DNA from: Corynebacterium curieae
GTDB taxonomy: Bacteria; Actinomycetota; Actinomycetes; Mycobacteriales; Mycobacteriaceae
DNA length: 64,000 nucleotides
Reading direction: 5' to 3'
Assembly: GCF_027570035.1 (NCBI RefSeq)
Contig: NZ_JAKMUU010000003.1
Location: 124,001 to 188,000, forward strand
Shown here piece by piece: positions 1 to 8,418 of this stretch. A program made the position numbers and the translations under genes. Position 1 is the first letter of the stretch; each line of letters begins with the position of its first letter. The notes below the pieces were generated by a model. It searched no databases and had not been told where the DNA came from. It saw nothing but the letters and a program-made list of their open reading frames with translations.

Positions 1-435
1 CAGGTCCTTGAAGGATAGGGCTGGGTCTTCGGTAAAGCAGACCACCTCGCAGCGGGCACGCGCCGGAAGGCGCGGCACCATGCCGAGCAGGTTATCTTTC
101 TCTGGATGCTCGATGTCCGCGGCGGTAGCAAAGGACGGGAAGCGATTTTCAAAGACCACCACGTCATAGCTGGGGCTGGGGATCTCCGTGGGCAGCTGGC
201 CTTCGCGCGTGGGCGCAAGTGGGTTCTCGTTGGCCGGTGGCAAGAAGGTGCGGTTCATGCGGTGGGCGGCAAAGGCCACCCAATCCCCTGTCAAGGGATC
301 CCGGCGCATTTCGGATGCGGGGGCGACGGTGGGGATATCGCGGGCGTCGATAAGCACGCGGTCAGGATGGGGTTGGTCGTCGAAGTAGAGGATTTCGCGG
401 CCGTCGGCAAGCGTGGCGGAGGTAATCTCAACCAT
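1..435 (-). CDS. galT: Galactose-1-phosphate uridylyltransferase, N-terminal part (cut by window edge)
   Basis: Transfers UMP from UDP-glucose to galactose-1-phosphate in the Leloir pathway (cytosol). Only the first 145 codons are inside the window and the frame is open to base 1. The translation starts MVEITSATLADG and carries the GalT N-terminal signature RRDPLTGDW at about residues 44-52, followed by NRTFLPP and DVVVFENRFPSF (about 91-102), all typical of the family. The catalytic HPH motif lies outside. The ATG overlaps the stop of the upstream small membrane gene (TAATG), and GGAG sits a few bases before it. Last visible gene of a leftward galactose operon; a galK could follow beyond the edge, which is inference. 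Confidence 0.93.
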   Translation of the reverse strand, partial: MVEITSATLADGREILYFDDQPHPDRVLIDARDIPTVAPASEMRRDPLTGDWVAFAAHRMNRTFLPPANENPLAPTREGQLPTEIPSPSYDVVVFENRFPSFATAADIEHPEKDNLLGMVPRLPARARCEVVCFTEDPALSFKDL

Positions 436-677
436 TAGTTTTCTCCTGGGATGGTGATGGGCTTCAGCCGTGCCCACAACACGAAGGCGGCGGCCACGGC
501 CAGCAAAGCAAGGCTTGCCCATAGGTTATCGCTGGCATCCTTAGCCTGCCCGGTATCTGGATTAAGTCCGGGGTCGAGGAAGAAATAGCAACCGAGCAAG
601 ATAAGGCCGTAGAGGCCGAGGAGTGCGGCGATGACATTGCGCAGGTCAAATGCGCCCGCGCGCTTTTTCTCAGACAT
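435..677 (-). CDS. Small two-helix membrane protein of the galactose operon
   Basis: 80-residue protein of unknown function with two hydrophobic stretches (about residues 15-33 and 56-72) separated by a polar loop rich in D and N. The start was placed at MSEKKRAG because AGGAG lies just upstream of that ATG; an in-frame ATG 18 bases earlier has no such site. It sits 10 bases after the sodium/solute symporter and overlaps galT by one base, so it is almost certainly cotranscribed with both. Small membrane partners next to SSS symporters are known (for example the DUF485 protein beside MctC in C. glutamicum), so an accessory role in transport is a reasonable guess but not shown. Confidence 0.75.
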   Translation of the reverse strand: MSEKKRAGAFDLRNVIAALLGLYGLILLGCYFFLDPGLNPDTGQAKDASDNLWASLALLAVAAAFVLWARLKPITIPGEN

Positions 678-687
678 GAGGTGCTCC

Positions 688-2337
688 TTAGGCAAAGATG
701 ACGTTGAGGGCTACGGCGATGACTAGGCAGATGATGCCCAACGGGACGGTCTGCTGGTACCACGGCAAGGTCTTTTCGGTGTAGTCCTCAAAGTGGTCCT
801 TGGGAGTCACGGAAGAGACGAAGCCGACCAGCTCGCTATCCGGCTTGGGCTGGGTAAACAGGGTGACCACGATGGAGACCACAATATCCACCACGAAGGC
901 CACACCGGCCGCCACAAAGGCGGTGCCCTGCCCCGGCAGGTTGATCATGTCCGTAAAGGAAGCGACGTACCAAAAGGCGATGGCGGAACCAGTACCGGCC
1001 ACAAGGCCGGACCAACCAGCGTGCGGGGTCATGCGCTTCCAGAACATGCCCAAAATGAAGGTGGCGAACAGTGGCGCATTAAAGAAGCCGAAGAGCGTTT
1101 GCAGGTAGTCCATGATATTGCCAAAGTTCTGCGCAAGCAGCGCGGTGAAAATGGCAATAGCGGTGGCAACAACCGTAGCGACGCGGCCGAACTTCAGGTA
1201 GTAGTCATCCTCGCGGTCCTTGACCACGTAGGTCTGCCAGATGTCATAGGAAATGACGGTATTAAAGGCCGAGATATTCGCTGCCATACCGGCCATAAAA
1301 GAAGCGAGCAATCCGGCAATCGCCACGCCCAGCAGGCCATTAGGCAGCAGGTCGCGCATCAGCAGCAAGATAGCATCGTTCGGCTCCGCGCGCTCTTCCA
1401 TCAAATCGGCCACCGAAACGGAGGCGACCATGCCCGGAATGACGACAAGGAAGGGTACAAACATCTTGGGGAAGGCGCCGATGATAGGCGTCTTGCGGGC
1501 GGCCGAGATGGAATCCGAGGCCATGGCGCGCTGAACTTCCACGAAGTTGGTGGTCCAGTAACCAAAGGAAAGCACGAAGCCGAGGCCCAGCACGATGCCG
1601 ATGACGGACCACACTGGGTTCTCAAACCCGGAGATGTCCGTGCCCGGCCAGGTGTGGAAGTGCGAGTCCTGGGCCACCGCGTCCTTCAGCCCGCTCCAAC
1701 CGCCAACGCGGTTCAGACCAATGATGGTGAGCGGGGCGAGCGCGGCGATGATGACGAAGAATTGCAGCACCTCGTTATAAATAGCGGCCGAAAGGCCACC
1801 CAAGGTGATATAGGACAGCACGATGAGGCCGGCTACCAAGAGCGATACCCACATCTGCCAGCCCAGCAGGGCTTCCACGATGGTGGCCAGCAAATACAGG
1901 TTCACGCCGGCGATAAGCAGCTGGGCTACGGCGAAGGACACCGCGTTCACCAGGTGCGCGGCGTTGCCAAAACGCTTGCGCATAAACTCCGGCACCGAGC
2001 GCACCTTGGAGCCGTAATAAAAGGGCATCATCACAATGCCCAAGAAGACCATGGCCGGGATGGCACCAATCCAGAAGTAGTGCATGGTTTGGAAGCCATA
2101 CTCCACGCCATTGGCGGACATACCGATGATTTCTACCGCGCCCAGGTTGGCCGAGACGAATGCCAGGCCGGTCACCCAGGCGGGCAATCCCCGGCCGGAG
2201 AGGAAGAAGTCGATGGAGCTAGACACTCGGGCCTTGGCGGCCCAGCCGATGCCTAGAACGAAGAGGAAATAGATGGCTACCAAGAAGTAGTCCACCCAGG
2301 AGGCATCCAGCCTCAATACGGATTCAGCAGTCTCCAT
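688..2337 (-). CDS. Sodium:solute symporter (SSS family), probable galactose/sugar uptake
   Basis: 549-residue polytopic membrane protein of the SSS/SGLT-like family, expected to import a sugar with Na+. The N-terminus (WVDYFLVAIYFLFVLGIGW) and the segment GLPAWVTGLAFVSANLGAVE are typical of the SSS core (LeuT fold), with about 13-14 hydrophobic helices along the protein. The substrate is inferred from context: galM lies 11 bases upstream and galT downstream, so galactose is most likely. ATG 2337 is preceded by AGAAAGG. A long open frame on the opposite strand is a coding shadow produced by GC-rich codon use. Confidence 0.88.
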   Translation of the reverse strand: METAESVLRLDASWVDYFLVAIYFLFVLGIGWAAKARVSSSIDFFLSGRGLPAWVTGLAFVSANLGAVEIIGMSANGVEYGFQTMHYFWIGAIPAMVFLGIVMMPFYYGSKVRSVPEFMRKRFGNAAHLVNAVSFAVAQLLIAGVNLYLLATIVEALLGWQMWVSLLVAGLIVLSYITLGGLSAAIYNEVLQFFVIIAALAPLTIIGLNRVGGWSGLKDAVAQDSHFHTWPGTDISGFENPVWSVIGIVLGLGFVLSFGYWTTNFVEVQRAMASDSISAARKTPIIGAFPKMFVPFLVVIPGMVASVSVADLMEERAEPNDAILLLMRDLLPNGLLGVAIAGLLASFMAGMAANISAFNTVISYDIWQTYVVKDREDDYYLKFGRVATVVATAIAIFTALLAQNFGNIMDYLQTLFGFFNAPLFATFILGMFWKRMTPHAGWSGLVAGTGSAIAFWYVASFTDMINLPGQGTAFVAAGVAFVVDIVVSIVVTLFTQPKPDSELVGFVSSVTPKDHFEDYTEKTLPWYQQTVPLGIICLVIAVALNVIFA

Positions 2338-2348
2338 GGCTGACCTTT

Positions 2349-3248
2349 CTAGTAATTATTCTCTGCTGCAAGGCGCAGCGTGAAAGTCTGCGGGTTCTGA
2401 GCGCTCAGGCGCACGAGGTCTTGACCGCTGCGCAGCGCATTCGGCGGCGCGCTCATGGGCTCCACGGCCAACGCCTTTCCCGGGCCGCCTGCCCGCGGGA
2501 AATCGGCCGGGGTAAACATCTGCACCCAGTTCAGGCCCTCACCCAGCTCCAGGCGCACGCCCTTTCCGCCGGCCGTATAAACGGCCTTCAGTGGGCCTTC
2601 GCCGTGGAAGCAATCGTCCCAATCCACCTCGGCGATGGGCTGGTGTGCAATGCGCACCTGCTCCGTCTTTCCGGTAGGCAGGTTGCGGGCATCTAGCAGA
2701 TGGCGCTTGCCGACGTCCACGCTCAGCACCGCTTCCTCCGCCTCAGCTCCCTGCGGGGAGAGGTAGAGGTGCAGACCATAGGCGAAGGGAACCTCACCGG
2801 GCTCCGCAGTGCGGGCGGTCAGCTGGTGGTGCAAGCCTTGGTCATTGAGGGCGTAGGTGGCCTCGAGCTGTATTGCCCACGGCCAGCCTTGCCGCGGCTC
2901 GATTTCATAGGCAAGCACCACGCGGCTTTCCGTGCGTTCCTTTACGCGCCACCAGTCCACCGCGAAACCGTGGATAGCGTTTTTGCGCTCCGGCTCGTTG
3001 ACCTCCAACTGGTACCCAGTCCCCTGCCATTCAAACCAGCCATCTTCGGTGCGATTGGGCCAAGGCGCCAGCACCACGCCGGCCATCAGCGGCGGCTTTC
3101 CCTCGTAGCTTTCCACCAAGGGCGCGCCGCGATAGGTCAACGCCTTGACCGCACCACCAAATAGAGCAAGCTCAGCCGCATAATCGCCGTGGCAAATGAC
3201 AACGCTGGGGTATTCAGCGTCAGAACCAGCCGCTCCTCCACTGGTCAT
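2349..3248 (-). CDS. galM: Aldose 1-epimerase (galactose mutarotase)
   Basis: Interconverts alpha and beta anomers of galactose before phosphorylation. 299 residues, normal for the GalM-like superfamily. Visible motifs: PWPNRTEDG (about 62-70), NAIHG with the first active-site His (about 90-94), PFAYGLHLYL with the second His (about 153-162) and VEPMSAPPNA carrying the catalytic Glu (about 263-272). First gene of the leftward operon galM - symporter - small membrane protein - galT. The start at 3248 has AGAAAGG 8 bases upstream. The leader holds a LacI-type operator-like sequence (see 3311-3325), so sugar-dependent repression is plausible. Confidence 0.9.
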   Translation of the reverse strand: MTSGGAAGSDAEYPSVVICHGDYAAELALFGGAVKALTYRGAPLVESYEGKPPLMAGVVLAPWPNRTEDGWFEWQGTGYQLEVNEPERKNAIHGFAVDWWRVKERTESRVVLAYEIEPRQGWPWAIQLEATYALNDQGLHHQLTARTAEPGEVPFAYGLHLYLSPQGAEAEEAVLSVDVGKRHLLDARNLPTGKTEQVRIAHQPIAEVDWDDCFHGEGPLKAVYTAGGKGVRLELGEGLNWVQMFTPADFPRAGGPGKALAVEPMSAPPNALRSGQDLVRLSAQNPQTFTLRLAAENNY

Positions 3249-3310
3249 AACAAAGACCTTTCTGGCTATAACTTTCGTCGGATTTAGCCTAGGAGTACGA
3301 CAAAGCAGCG

Positions 3311-3325
3311 GTCAATCGTTTGCAT
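3311..3325. promoter_or_regulatory. LacI-type operator-like site in the galM leader
   Basis: The plus-strand sequence GTCAATCGTTTGCAT shares CAATCG-TTGCA with the perfect palindrome before rbsR (11 of 14 core positions match). On the minus strand a TAATTATG segment that could serve as -10 box lies just upstream of it, so a bound repressor would block galM transcription. Two GGTTAAC direct repeats four bases apart lie further upstream on the same strand. Prediction from sequence likeness only. Confidence 0.4.
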
Positions 3326-3444
3326 AATTACCTTTGAATACCAAGCGTTTCGTCTGCTCATCACACCCTAGTTAACCCACAGTTAACCTCTTTCGGGGCT
3401 GGGCAATAAAAAGGTTGAGCGGACCATCCCACCGGTTTAAAGCG

Positions 3445-3888
3445 CTAACCACGCATCCTCCGCCAACCAATTCGTGCCGCAGAATGCGGGGTAGCCAACA
3501 CCTCACGCAGATAGTTGCGCGGCATCAACCGCCACGGGGTGCGCGCGGGATGCATTTGCACGGCGATGCCTAAATGCCATGCCCACAGTGCGGTGCGCAA
3601 AACATGGAAATCATTGGTCACCACCTGCAGGACCGCATCGGGAGCCAAGCGGTGGGCATTTTCTAGGTTTTCATTGGTGCTCGTGGCTTTTGGCTCCACC
3701 ACTATCTGCCGCGCGGGCACGCCGTGCTCAATAAGGTAGCTAGCCATTGGGCCCGCCTCGCCGCGCCCAGAAACAATAACCCGCTGACCGCTATAAAGTG
3801 CCAGCGCCTTATCTAGGCGGGAACGCAGCATGGCGCCAGGATAGCCATGAGTTACACGGGAGCCCAGAACGAGGAGCGGGTCAGACAT
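3445..3888 (-). CDS. YdcF/SanA-like DUF218 domain protein
   Basis: 147-residue soluble protein matching the core of the DUF218 (YdcF/SanA) family: LLVLGSRV at the N-terminus, then RVIVSGRGEAGPMASYLIEHGVP, a PKATSTNENLENA segment (the conserved S-T-x-E-N signature, about residues 66-77) and VTNDFHVLRTALWAWHLG. The family has a Rossmann-like fold and poorly defined function, with links to envelope integrity. No membrane helices are seen, unlike longer SanA homologues. The start ATG 3888 is preceded on the minus strand by TAAGCT at 7 bases spacing, suggesting a leaderless transcript. It is transcribed away from rbsR. Confidence 0.75.
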   Translation of the reverse strand: MSDPLLVLGSRVTHGYPGAMLRSRLDKALALYSGQRVIVSGRGEAGPMASYLIEHGVPARQIVVEPKATSTNENLENAHRLAPDAVLQVVTNDFHVLRTALWAWHLGIAVQMHPARTPWRLMPRNYLREVLATPHSAARIGWRRMRG

Positions 3889-3914
3889 GGATACCAGCTT
3901 AGACTTGTCCGCCC

Positions 3915-3944
3915 TTGACAGGAAGGCAGAAAAAGCCGTACGTT
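3915..3944 (+). promoter_or_regulatory. Candidate promoter of the rbs operon
   Basis: A consensus -35 hexamer TTGACA is at 3915-3920. The best -10 at 17-18 bases spacing is TACGTT (3939-3944), a weak match. The palindromic operator begins 11 bases further on, in the position expected for repression at the start site. Confidence 0.4.
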
Positions 3945-3954
3945 TAACTCAAAT

Positions 3955-3970
3955 GTGCAATCGATTGCAC
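3955..3970. promoter_or_regulatory. RbsR operator, perfect 16-bp palindrome
   Basis: GTGCAATCGATTGCAC is identical to its reverse complement and has the CG-centred layout of LacI-family operators. It lies 53 bases before the rbsR start codon, downstream of the candidate -35/-10, so RbsR autorepression of the whole ribose operon with ribose-derived release is the natural reading. Confidence 0.75.
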
Positions 3971-4022
3971 TCTGAAAGGGCCAGACGCTGGCCCGTACGC
4001 CTTAACCACCAAGGAGGTCAGC

Positions 4023-5012
4023 ATGGCCGGAACCACCCTCAAGGACGTGGCCGCCGATGCTGGAGTATCCATATCCACCGCATCTCGCTCACTATCGGGC
4101 AACCCAGCCATCTCTGAGTCCACGCGCCAACGCGTCAAGGACGCTGCCATCAAGCTCAATTATAGGCCGAATGCCCAAGCCCGAGCGTTGCGCAGCTCCC
4201 GCTCGAACGCCATCGGCCTAGTCATTCCCAGCCTAGACAATGCCTACTTCGCCGCGATGGCCGCAGCCATTGAAGAAGCCGCCGATAACCAAGGCCTAGC
4301 TACGATGATCACGAGCTGCGGAGAAGATCCGCAACGTCTGGTCAAGTCCCTCAACGCACTGTTGGAACGCCAAGTCGACGGCATTATCGCCGTACCGCTT
4401 GAAGGAGCCGAAGAAGCGCTCGAGCAAGCACGCAGCTACCGACCACTCGTCCTCATCGACCGTACCTTGGGCGAGCTTCCTGCGGTGCTGTCCGATCCTT
4501 GCGTGGGAATAAACCAAGCCGTAGAGCAGCTCAAAGAAAAGGGCCACACACACATCGGCTACCTCTCCGGCCCGCAAGAGACCTCCACCGGCCGGCAGCG
4601 CCTTGAAGCATTCGAAGCCGCCACCCACGGGATGCCCACCCACATTCACCACGGCAGCTACCGTCACCGCGAGGGCTATAAGGGTGCCATTGCGCTGCTA
4701 AAGGAAGGTGTCACCGCCATCATCGCAGGCGATTCCATGATGACGGCCGGTGCGCTCGAGGCCTGCCATAATGCTGGCAAACGCATTGGGGAGGAAATCG
4801 CACTCGTTGGCTTCGATGACTTTATCTACCTGCGCTTTCAGCCCTCCCCCATTTCGGTGGTGGACCAGGACGTCGCTCGGATGGGCGAGACCGCCACGGC
4901 CAAGCTCATCGCGGCCATTAACGATAAGCGTCCACCGGAAGGCGAGGTACTAGAAACCCGCTATATCCCGCGCATGTCTACCGCCCACCAACTCCATGAG
5001 GCCACGCCATGA
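4023..5012 (+). CDS. rbsR: LacI-family transcriptional regulator of ribose uptake
   Basis: 329-residue LacI/GalR-type repressor. The N-terminal helix-turn-helix TLKDVAADAGVSISTASR (about residues 5-22) and hinge helix region (YRPNAQARALRS) are followed by a periplasmic-binding-protein-like sensor domain (IGLVIPSLDNAYFAAMAA, later VALVGFDDF near 260). A strong AAGGAGG stands before ATG 4023. It overlaps rbsA by 4 bases, so the repressor is cotranscribed with the importer it controls. The palindrome at 3955-3970 is the expected operator. In C. glutamicum an RbsR heads a similar rbs operon (established knowledge); ligand identity here is inferred from the operon. Confidence 0.92.
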   Translation: MAGTTLKDVAADAGVSISTASRSLSGNPAISESTRQRVKDAAIKLNYRPNAQARALRSSRSNAIGLVIPSLDNAYFAAMAAAIEEAADNQGLATMITSCGEDPQRLVKSLNALLERQVDGIIAVPLEGAEEALEQARSYRPLVLIDRTLGELPAVLSDPCVGINQAVEQLKEKGHTHIGYLSGPQETSTGRQRLEAFEAATHGMPTHIHHGSYRHREGYKGAIALLKEGVTAIIAGDSMMTAGALEACHNAGKRIGEEIALVGFDDFIYLRFQPSPISVVDQDVARMGETATAKLIAAINDKRPPEGEVLETRYIPRMSTAHQLHEATP

Positions 5013-6553
5013 GCGAATGCGTATTGCAGCTGGATAACGTCACCAAATCCTTTGGCCCGGTAGAGGTTATTAAAGGCGTTGACCTCACCGTGCGCCGCGG
5101 GCAGGTCCAAGCCCTATTGGGTGAAAACGGTGCCGGAAAATCCACGCTCATCAAGATGATTGCCGGTGTACACGAGCCGGACTCCGGCCGCATCATGGTA
5201 GATGGCCAAGAAGTAAAGATCCCGGATACTAAAACCTCTGAAGCGCTCGGCATCGCTACCATCCACCAAGAATTAAACCTCGTTCCCACGATGTCGGTAG
5301 CGGAAAATATCATGCTCAGCCGCACCCCGCGCCGCTATGGGATGGTAAACCGCAAGCACCTCAAGGCACAGGCACAAGCGGCGTTGCACCTTATCGGCTT
5401 GGACGTGGACCTTGATATGCCGGTGAGTGAGCTAGGCGTGGCCAAGCAGCAGCTGGTTGAAATCGCCAAGGCACTCTCTATGAACGCTCGTATCCTTATC
5501 TTGGATGAGCCCACAGCCGCGCTTACTGGCAAGGAAGTCGATGCGCTCTTCACCGTGCTGGAGGAACTTAAGGCCAAGGGCGTGGCCATGGTTTTTATCA
5601 GCCACCACTTGGAGGAGCTGGCGCGCATTGCCGAGACTATCAGTGTTCTGCGAGATGGCTCCTTCATCGCCGAGGTCCCGGCCGATACCGACGAAGACGA
5701 GCTGGTGCGGCTCATGGTCGGCCGCGAGATTGAAAATCAATACCCGCGCGAGGTCCCACCCGAGCACGGCGAAGCCCTGCTGGAGGTCTCCGAGCTGACT
5801 TCCGACGGCGCCTTTCACGACGTCACCTTCACCGTCCACGCCGGCGAAGTCGTCGGCCTCGCCGGGCTCGTGGGAGCTGGCCGCACCGAAATCATCCGCG
5901 CAATTGCGGGCGCCGATCCGTACGATTCTGGCACCATCCGCGTCGACGGTACCCAGCTGCGCGGCGGCGATATTCGTGCCGCCATCCGCGCCGGCGTGGG
6001 CCATATCCCCGAAGACCGCAAGTCCCAAGCGCTGGTTCTTGACGCTTCTGTGGGCGATAACTTGGGGTTTGCCACCCTTTACCCCACCGCCAAAGCTGGG
6101 CTTGCAGATCGCAGCGGCCAGCGCCGCCGCGCCGGTGAGGTGGCCGAGAAGCTACGCATCCGCATGGCCGATCTCTCCCAGCCCATCCGCAACCTGTCCG
6201 GCGGCAACCAACAAAAGGCGGTTTTCGGCCGCTGGGTATTGGCCGGTTCCAAGGTTCTCTTGCTCGATGAACCCACCCGCGGCGTCGACGTCGGCGCCAA
6301 AGTGGAGATTTACAACATCATCAATGAGGTTACCGCGGCCGGCGGCGCTGTGCTCATGGCCTCTTCTGATCTGCCCGAGGTGCTCGGCATGTCCGATCGC
6401 ATCCTCGTCATGTCCGGCGGACAACTCGCCGGCCAGCTACCCAAAGACTCCACCCAAGACGAGGTCATGGCCTTCGCGGTATCCAATGTGACCTCCGCTA
6501 CCTCTGCCTCTGCTGCCGCACCTGCCGGCACCAACCCCAAGGATGAAGCATGA
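5009..6553 (+). CDS. rbsA: Ribose ABC importer, duplicated ATP-binding protein
   Basis: 514-residue sugar importer ATPase with two tandem nucleotide-binding domains. Domain 1 has Walker A GENGAGKST (about residues 38-46), a variant signature GVAKQQLVEIAKAL and Walker B ILILDEPTAAL. Domain 2 has a degenerate Walker A (GLVGAGRTE, about 287-295) but an intact signature LSGGNQQKA and Walker B LLLDEPTRGVDVG, the standard pattern of RbsA/MglA/XylG proteins. The C-terminus is an Ala/Pro-rich tail. It overlaps rbsR and rbsC by 4 bases at each end. Energises uptake through RbsC with RbsB as receptor. Confidence 0.95.
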   Translation: MSECVLQLDNVTKSFGPVEVIKGVDLTVRRGQVQALLGENGAGKSTLIKMIAGVHEPDSGRIMVDGQEVKIPDTKTSEALGIATIHQELNLVPTMSVAENIMLSRTPRRYGMVNRKHLKAQAQAALHLIGLDVDLDMPVSELGVAKQQLVEIAKALSMNARILILDEPTAALTGKEVDALFTVLEELKAKGVAMVFISHHLEELARIAETISVLRDGSFIAEVPADTDEDELVRLMVGREIENQYPREVPPEHGEALLEVSELTSDGAFHDVTFTVHAGEVVGLAGLVGAGRTEIIRAIAGADPYDSGTIRVDGTQLRGGDIRAAIRAGVGHIPEDRKSQALVLDASVGDNLGFATLYPTAKAGLADRSGQRRRAGEVAEKLRIRMADLSQPIRNLSGGNQQKAVFGRWVLAGSKVLLLDEPTRGVDVGAKVEIYNIINEVTAAGGAVLMASSDLPEVLGMSDRILVMSGGQLAGQLPKDSTQDEVMAFAVSNVTSATSASAAAPAGTNPKDEA

Positions 6554-7491
6554 CCAAGAATCGAGTAGTTAACTGGGCGATGAATAATGGCGCGCTCGTC
6601 GGCCTTATCGCCCTGTGCATCGCGCTTTTTATCGCTACGCCTTATTTCCTTACCGTGGCGAACCTGCTCAATATCGGCATCCAGGCCGCGACGGTGGCCA
6701 TCTTGGCCTTCGGCATGACCTTTGTCATCGTCACCGCCGGCATCGACCTCTCGGTGGGCTCGGTCGCCGCGCTTGGCGCCATGGTCTCTGCCTATATGTT
6801 CTCCACCGCGGGGCTGCCGGGATGGCTCACCTTGTTCCTCGGCCTCATCGTGGGCGCGCTGGCCGGCGCCATCTGCGGTATGGCCACCGCATGGGGAAAA
6901 ATTCCCTCCTTCATCGCAACGCTGGCCATGATGTCCATCGCCCGCGGGCTCACCCTGGTTATCTCGCAAGGCTCACCTATTGAGACCGCCCCAGCCGTCA
7001 ACGCCTTTGGCGGCGATATCGCAGGTTTCCCAGTGCCGATCATCATGATGGTCATCGCCGGGCTCATTTGCTGGTTCATCCTAGAGCGCACGGTACTTGG
7101 CCGTTCCATGTATGCCATCGGCGGCAACCTGGAGGCCGCCCGGCTCTCGGGCCTGCCGGTCAAGCGCATTCAAATCGCCGTCTTTGCACTCTCCGGCTTC
7201 TTCGCCGCCTGGGCCGGCATGGTCATGGCCGGCCGCCTCGAATCCGCACAGCCGCAGGCCGGCACAGGCTACGAGCTGGATGCCATCGCGGCCGTCGTCA
7301 TCGGCGGCGCCTCACTCTCCGGCGGCCAAGGCAAGGCCACCGGCACGCTGGTCGGTGCGATTCTCTTGGCTGTTATCCGCAATGGTTTGAATTTGCTCAA
7401 CGTCTCCTCCTTCTGGCAGCAGATCGTTATCGGCCTGGTCATCGCGCTAGCCGTAGGCTTCGACGTCATCCGCAATAAGACGGCCAACTAA
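6550..7491 (+). CDS. rbsC: Ribose ABC importer permease
   Basis: 313-residue membrane permease of the RbsC/AraH/XylH class with about 8-10 hydrophobic helices. Recognisable segments include FVIVTAGIDLSVGSV (about 57-71), PSFIATLAMMSIARG, and the cytoplasmic coupling loop region LGRSMYAIGGNLEAARLSG (about 182-200), followed by GAVVIGGASLSGGQG-like sequence near 250-262. The start overlaps the rbsA stop by 4 bases. Forms the translocation path with RbsA and RbsB. Confidence 0.94.
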   Translation: MTKNRVVNWAMNNGALVGLIALCIALFIATPYFLTVANLLNIGIQAATVAILAFGMTFVIVTAGIDLSVGSVAALGAMVSAYMFSTAGLPGWLTLFLGLIVGALAGAICGMATAWGKIPSFIATLAMMSIARGLTLVISQGSPIETAPAVNAFGGDIAGFPVPIIMMVIAGLICWFILERTVLGRSMYAIGGNLEAARLSGLPVKRIQIAVFALSGFFAAWAGMVMAGRLESAQPQAGTGYELDAIAAVVIGGASLSGGQGKATGTLVGAILLAVIRNGLNLLNVSSFWQQIVIGLVIALAVGFDVIRNKTAN

Positions 7492-7503
7492 GGAACACCC
7501 GCC

Positions 7504-8418
7504 ATGAGAAAGCTCATCGCCGCCCTCCTCGTGCCCGCCCTTGCGCTAGGCCTTGCCTCCTGCAATCGCTCAGAAGAAGACCGCAACCGCATCACGCTAG
7601 CACTGTCGACGCAAACCAACCCCTTCTTCGTCGAGCTGCGCCACGGCGCACAAGACAAAGCCAAGGAACTCGGCGTTCCACTGGATATCCAGGACGCCTC
7701 CGATGACCCCGCCCAACAGGTGAACCAGCTGGGCAATGCCACTTCCATGGGTGCCAAGGTTGTCGTGGTCAACCCCACCGATTCCGATGCCGTGGCCCCA
7801 GCGGTGCGTGGCATCAAAAATGACGGCGTCCCCGTCATTGGCGTGGACCGCGATGTTAATGGCGTAGACCTGGACTCCATGGTGGCCTCCGATAACGTAG
7901 CCGGCGGCGCGCAGGCCGCGGATACGCTCGCCCAGTCCATCGAGAAAAAGGGCGATATTCTCATCCTGCAAGGCACCGCCGGTACTTCGGCCTCGCGCGA
8001 GCGCGGCAAGGGCTTTGAAGAGCAGATTGCCAAGTACAAGGGTATTCGGGTCGTCGGCAAGCAATCGGCGAATTTCGACCGCACGGAAGGCCTCAACGTC
8101 GCCACCAATCTGCTGCAGGCCAATCCAAATATCAAGGCTATCTTTGCGGAGAACGATGAAATGGCGCTCGGCGCGGTCGAAGCCTTGGGCTCGCGCGCTG
8201 GTTCTGAGGTCAAGGTGGTGGCTTTTGATGGCACCTTTGATGGCCTCAAGGCGGTCAAAGATGGCAAGCTAGAAGCTACCATCGCCCAGCAGCCCGCAGA
8301 GCTCGGTGCCCGCGCCATCGAACAAGCCGCAGCGCTCCTGCACGGTGGCACGGCGGAGCAGAACGTCCCCGTCGAGGTCATTACCGTTACCCGCGACAAT
8401 GTGGAGGATTTCCAATGA
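7504..8418 (+). CDS. rbsB: Ribose-binding lipoprotein of the ABC importer
   Basis: 304-residue type I periplasmic sugar-binding protein, here a lipoprotein: signal sequence MRKLIAALLVPALALGL followed by lipobox LASC, placing the modified Cys at residue 21. The mature part contains LALSTQTNPFFVELRHGAQ (binding-cleft start), VDRDVNG and FAENDEMALGAVEA, all typical of RbsB. It follows rbsC by 12 bases (the intervening AAGGA is its ribosome-binding site) and overlaps rbsK by 4 bases. It presents ribose to RbsC at the outer face of the cytoplasmic membrane. Confidence 0.94.
   Translation: MRKLIAALLVPALALGLASCNRSEEDRNRITLALSTQTNPFFVELRHGAQDKAKELGVPLDIQDASDDPAQQVNQLGNATSMGAKVVVVNPTDSDAVAPAVRGIKNDGVPVIGVDRDVNGVDLDSMVASDNVAGGAQAADTLAQSIEKKGDILILQGTAGTSASRERGKGFEEQIAKYKGIRVVGKQSANFDRTEGLNVATNLLQANPNIKAIFAENDEMALGAVEALGSRAGSEVKVVAFDGTFDGLKAVKDGKLEATIAQQPAELGARAIEQAAALLHGGTAEQNVPVEVITVTRDNVEDFQ

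Noticed and set aside
793-2256. Long open frame opposite the SSS symporter gene
   Set aside because: It mirrors codon positions of a well conserved gene on the other strand, has low-complexity His/Gly-rich translation and no ribosome-binding site.
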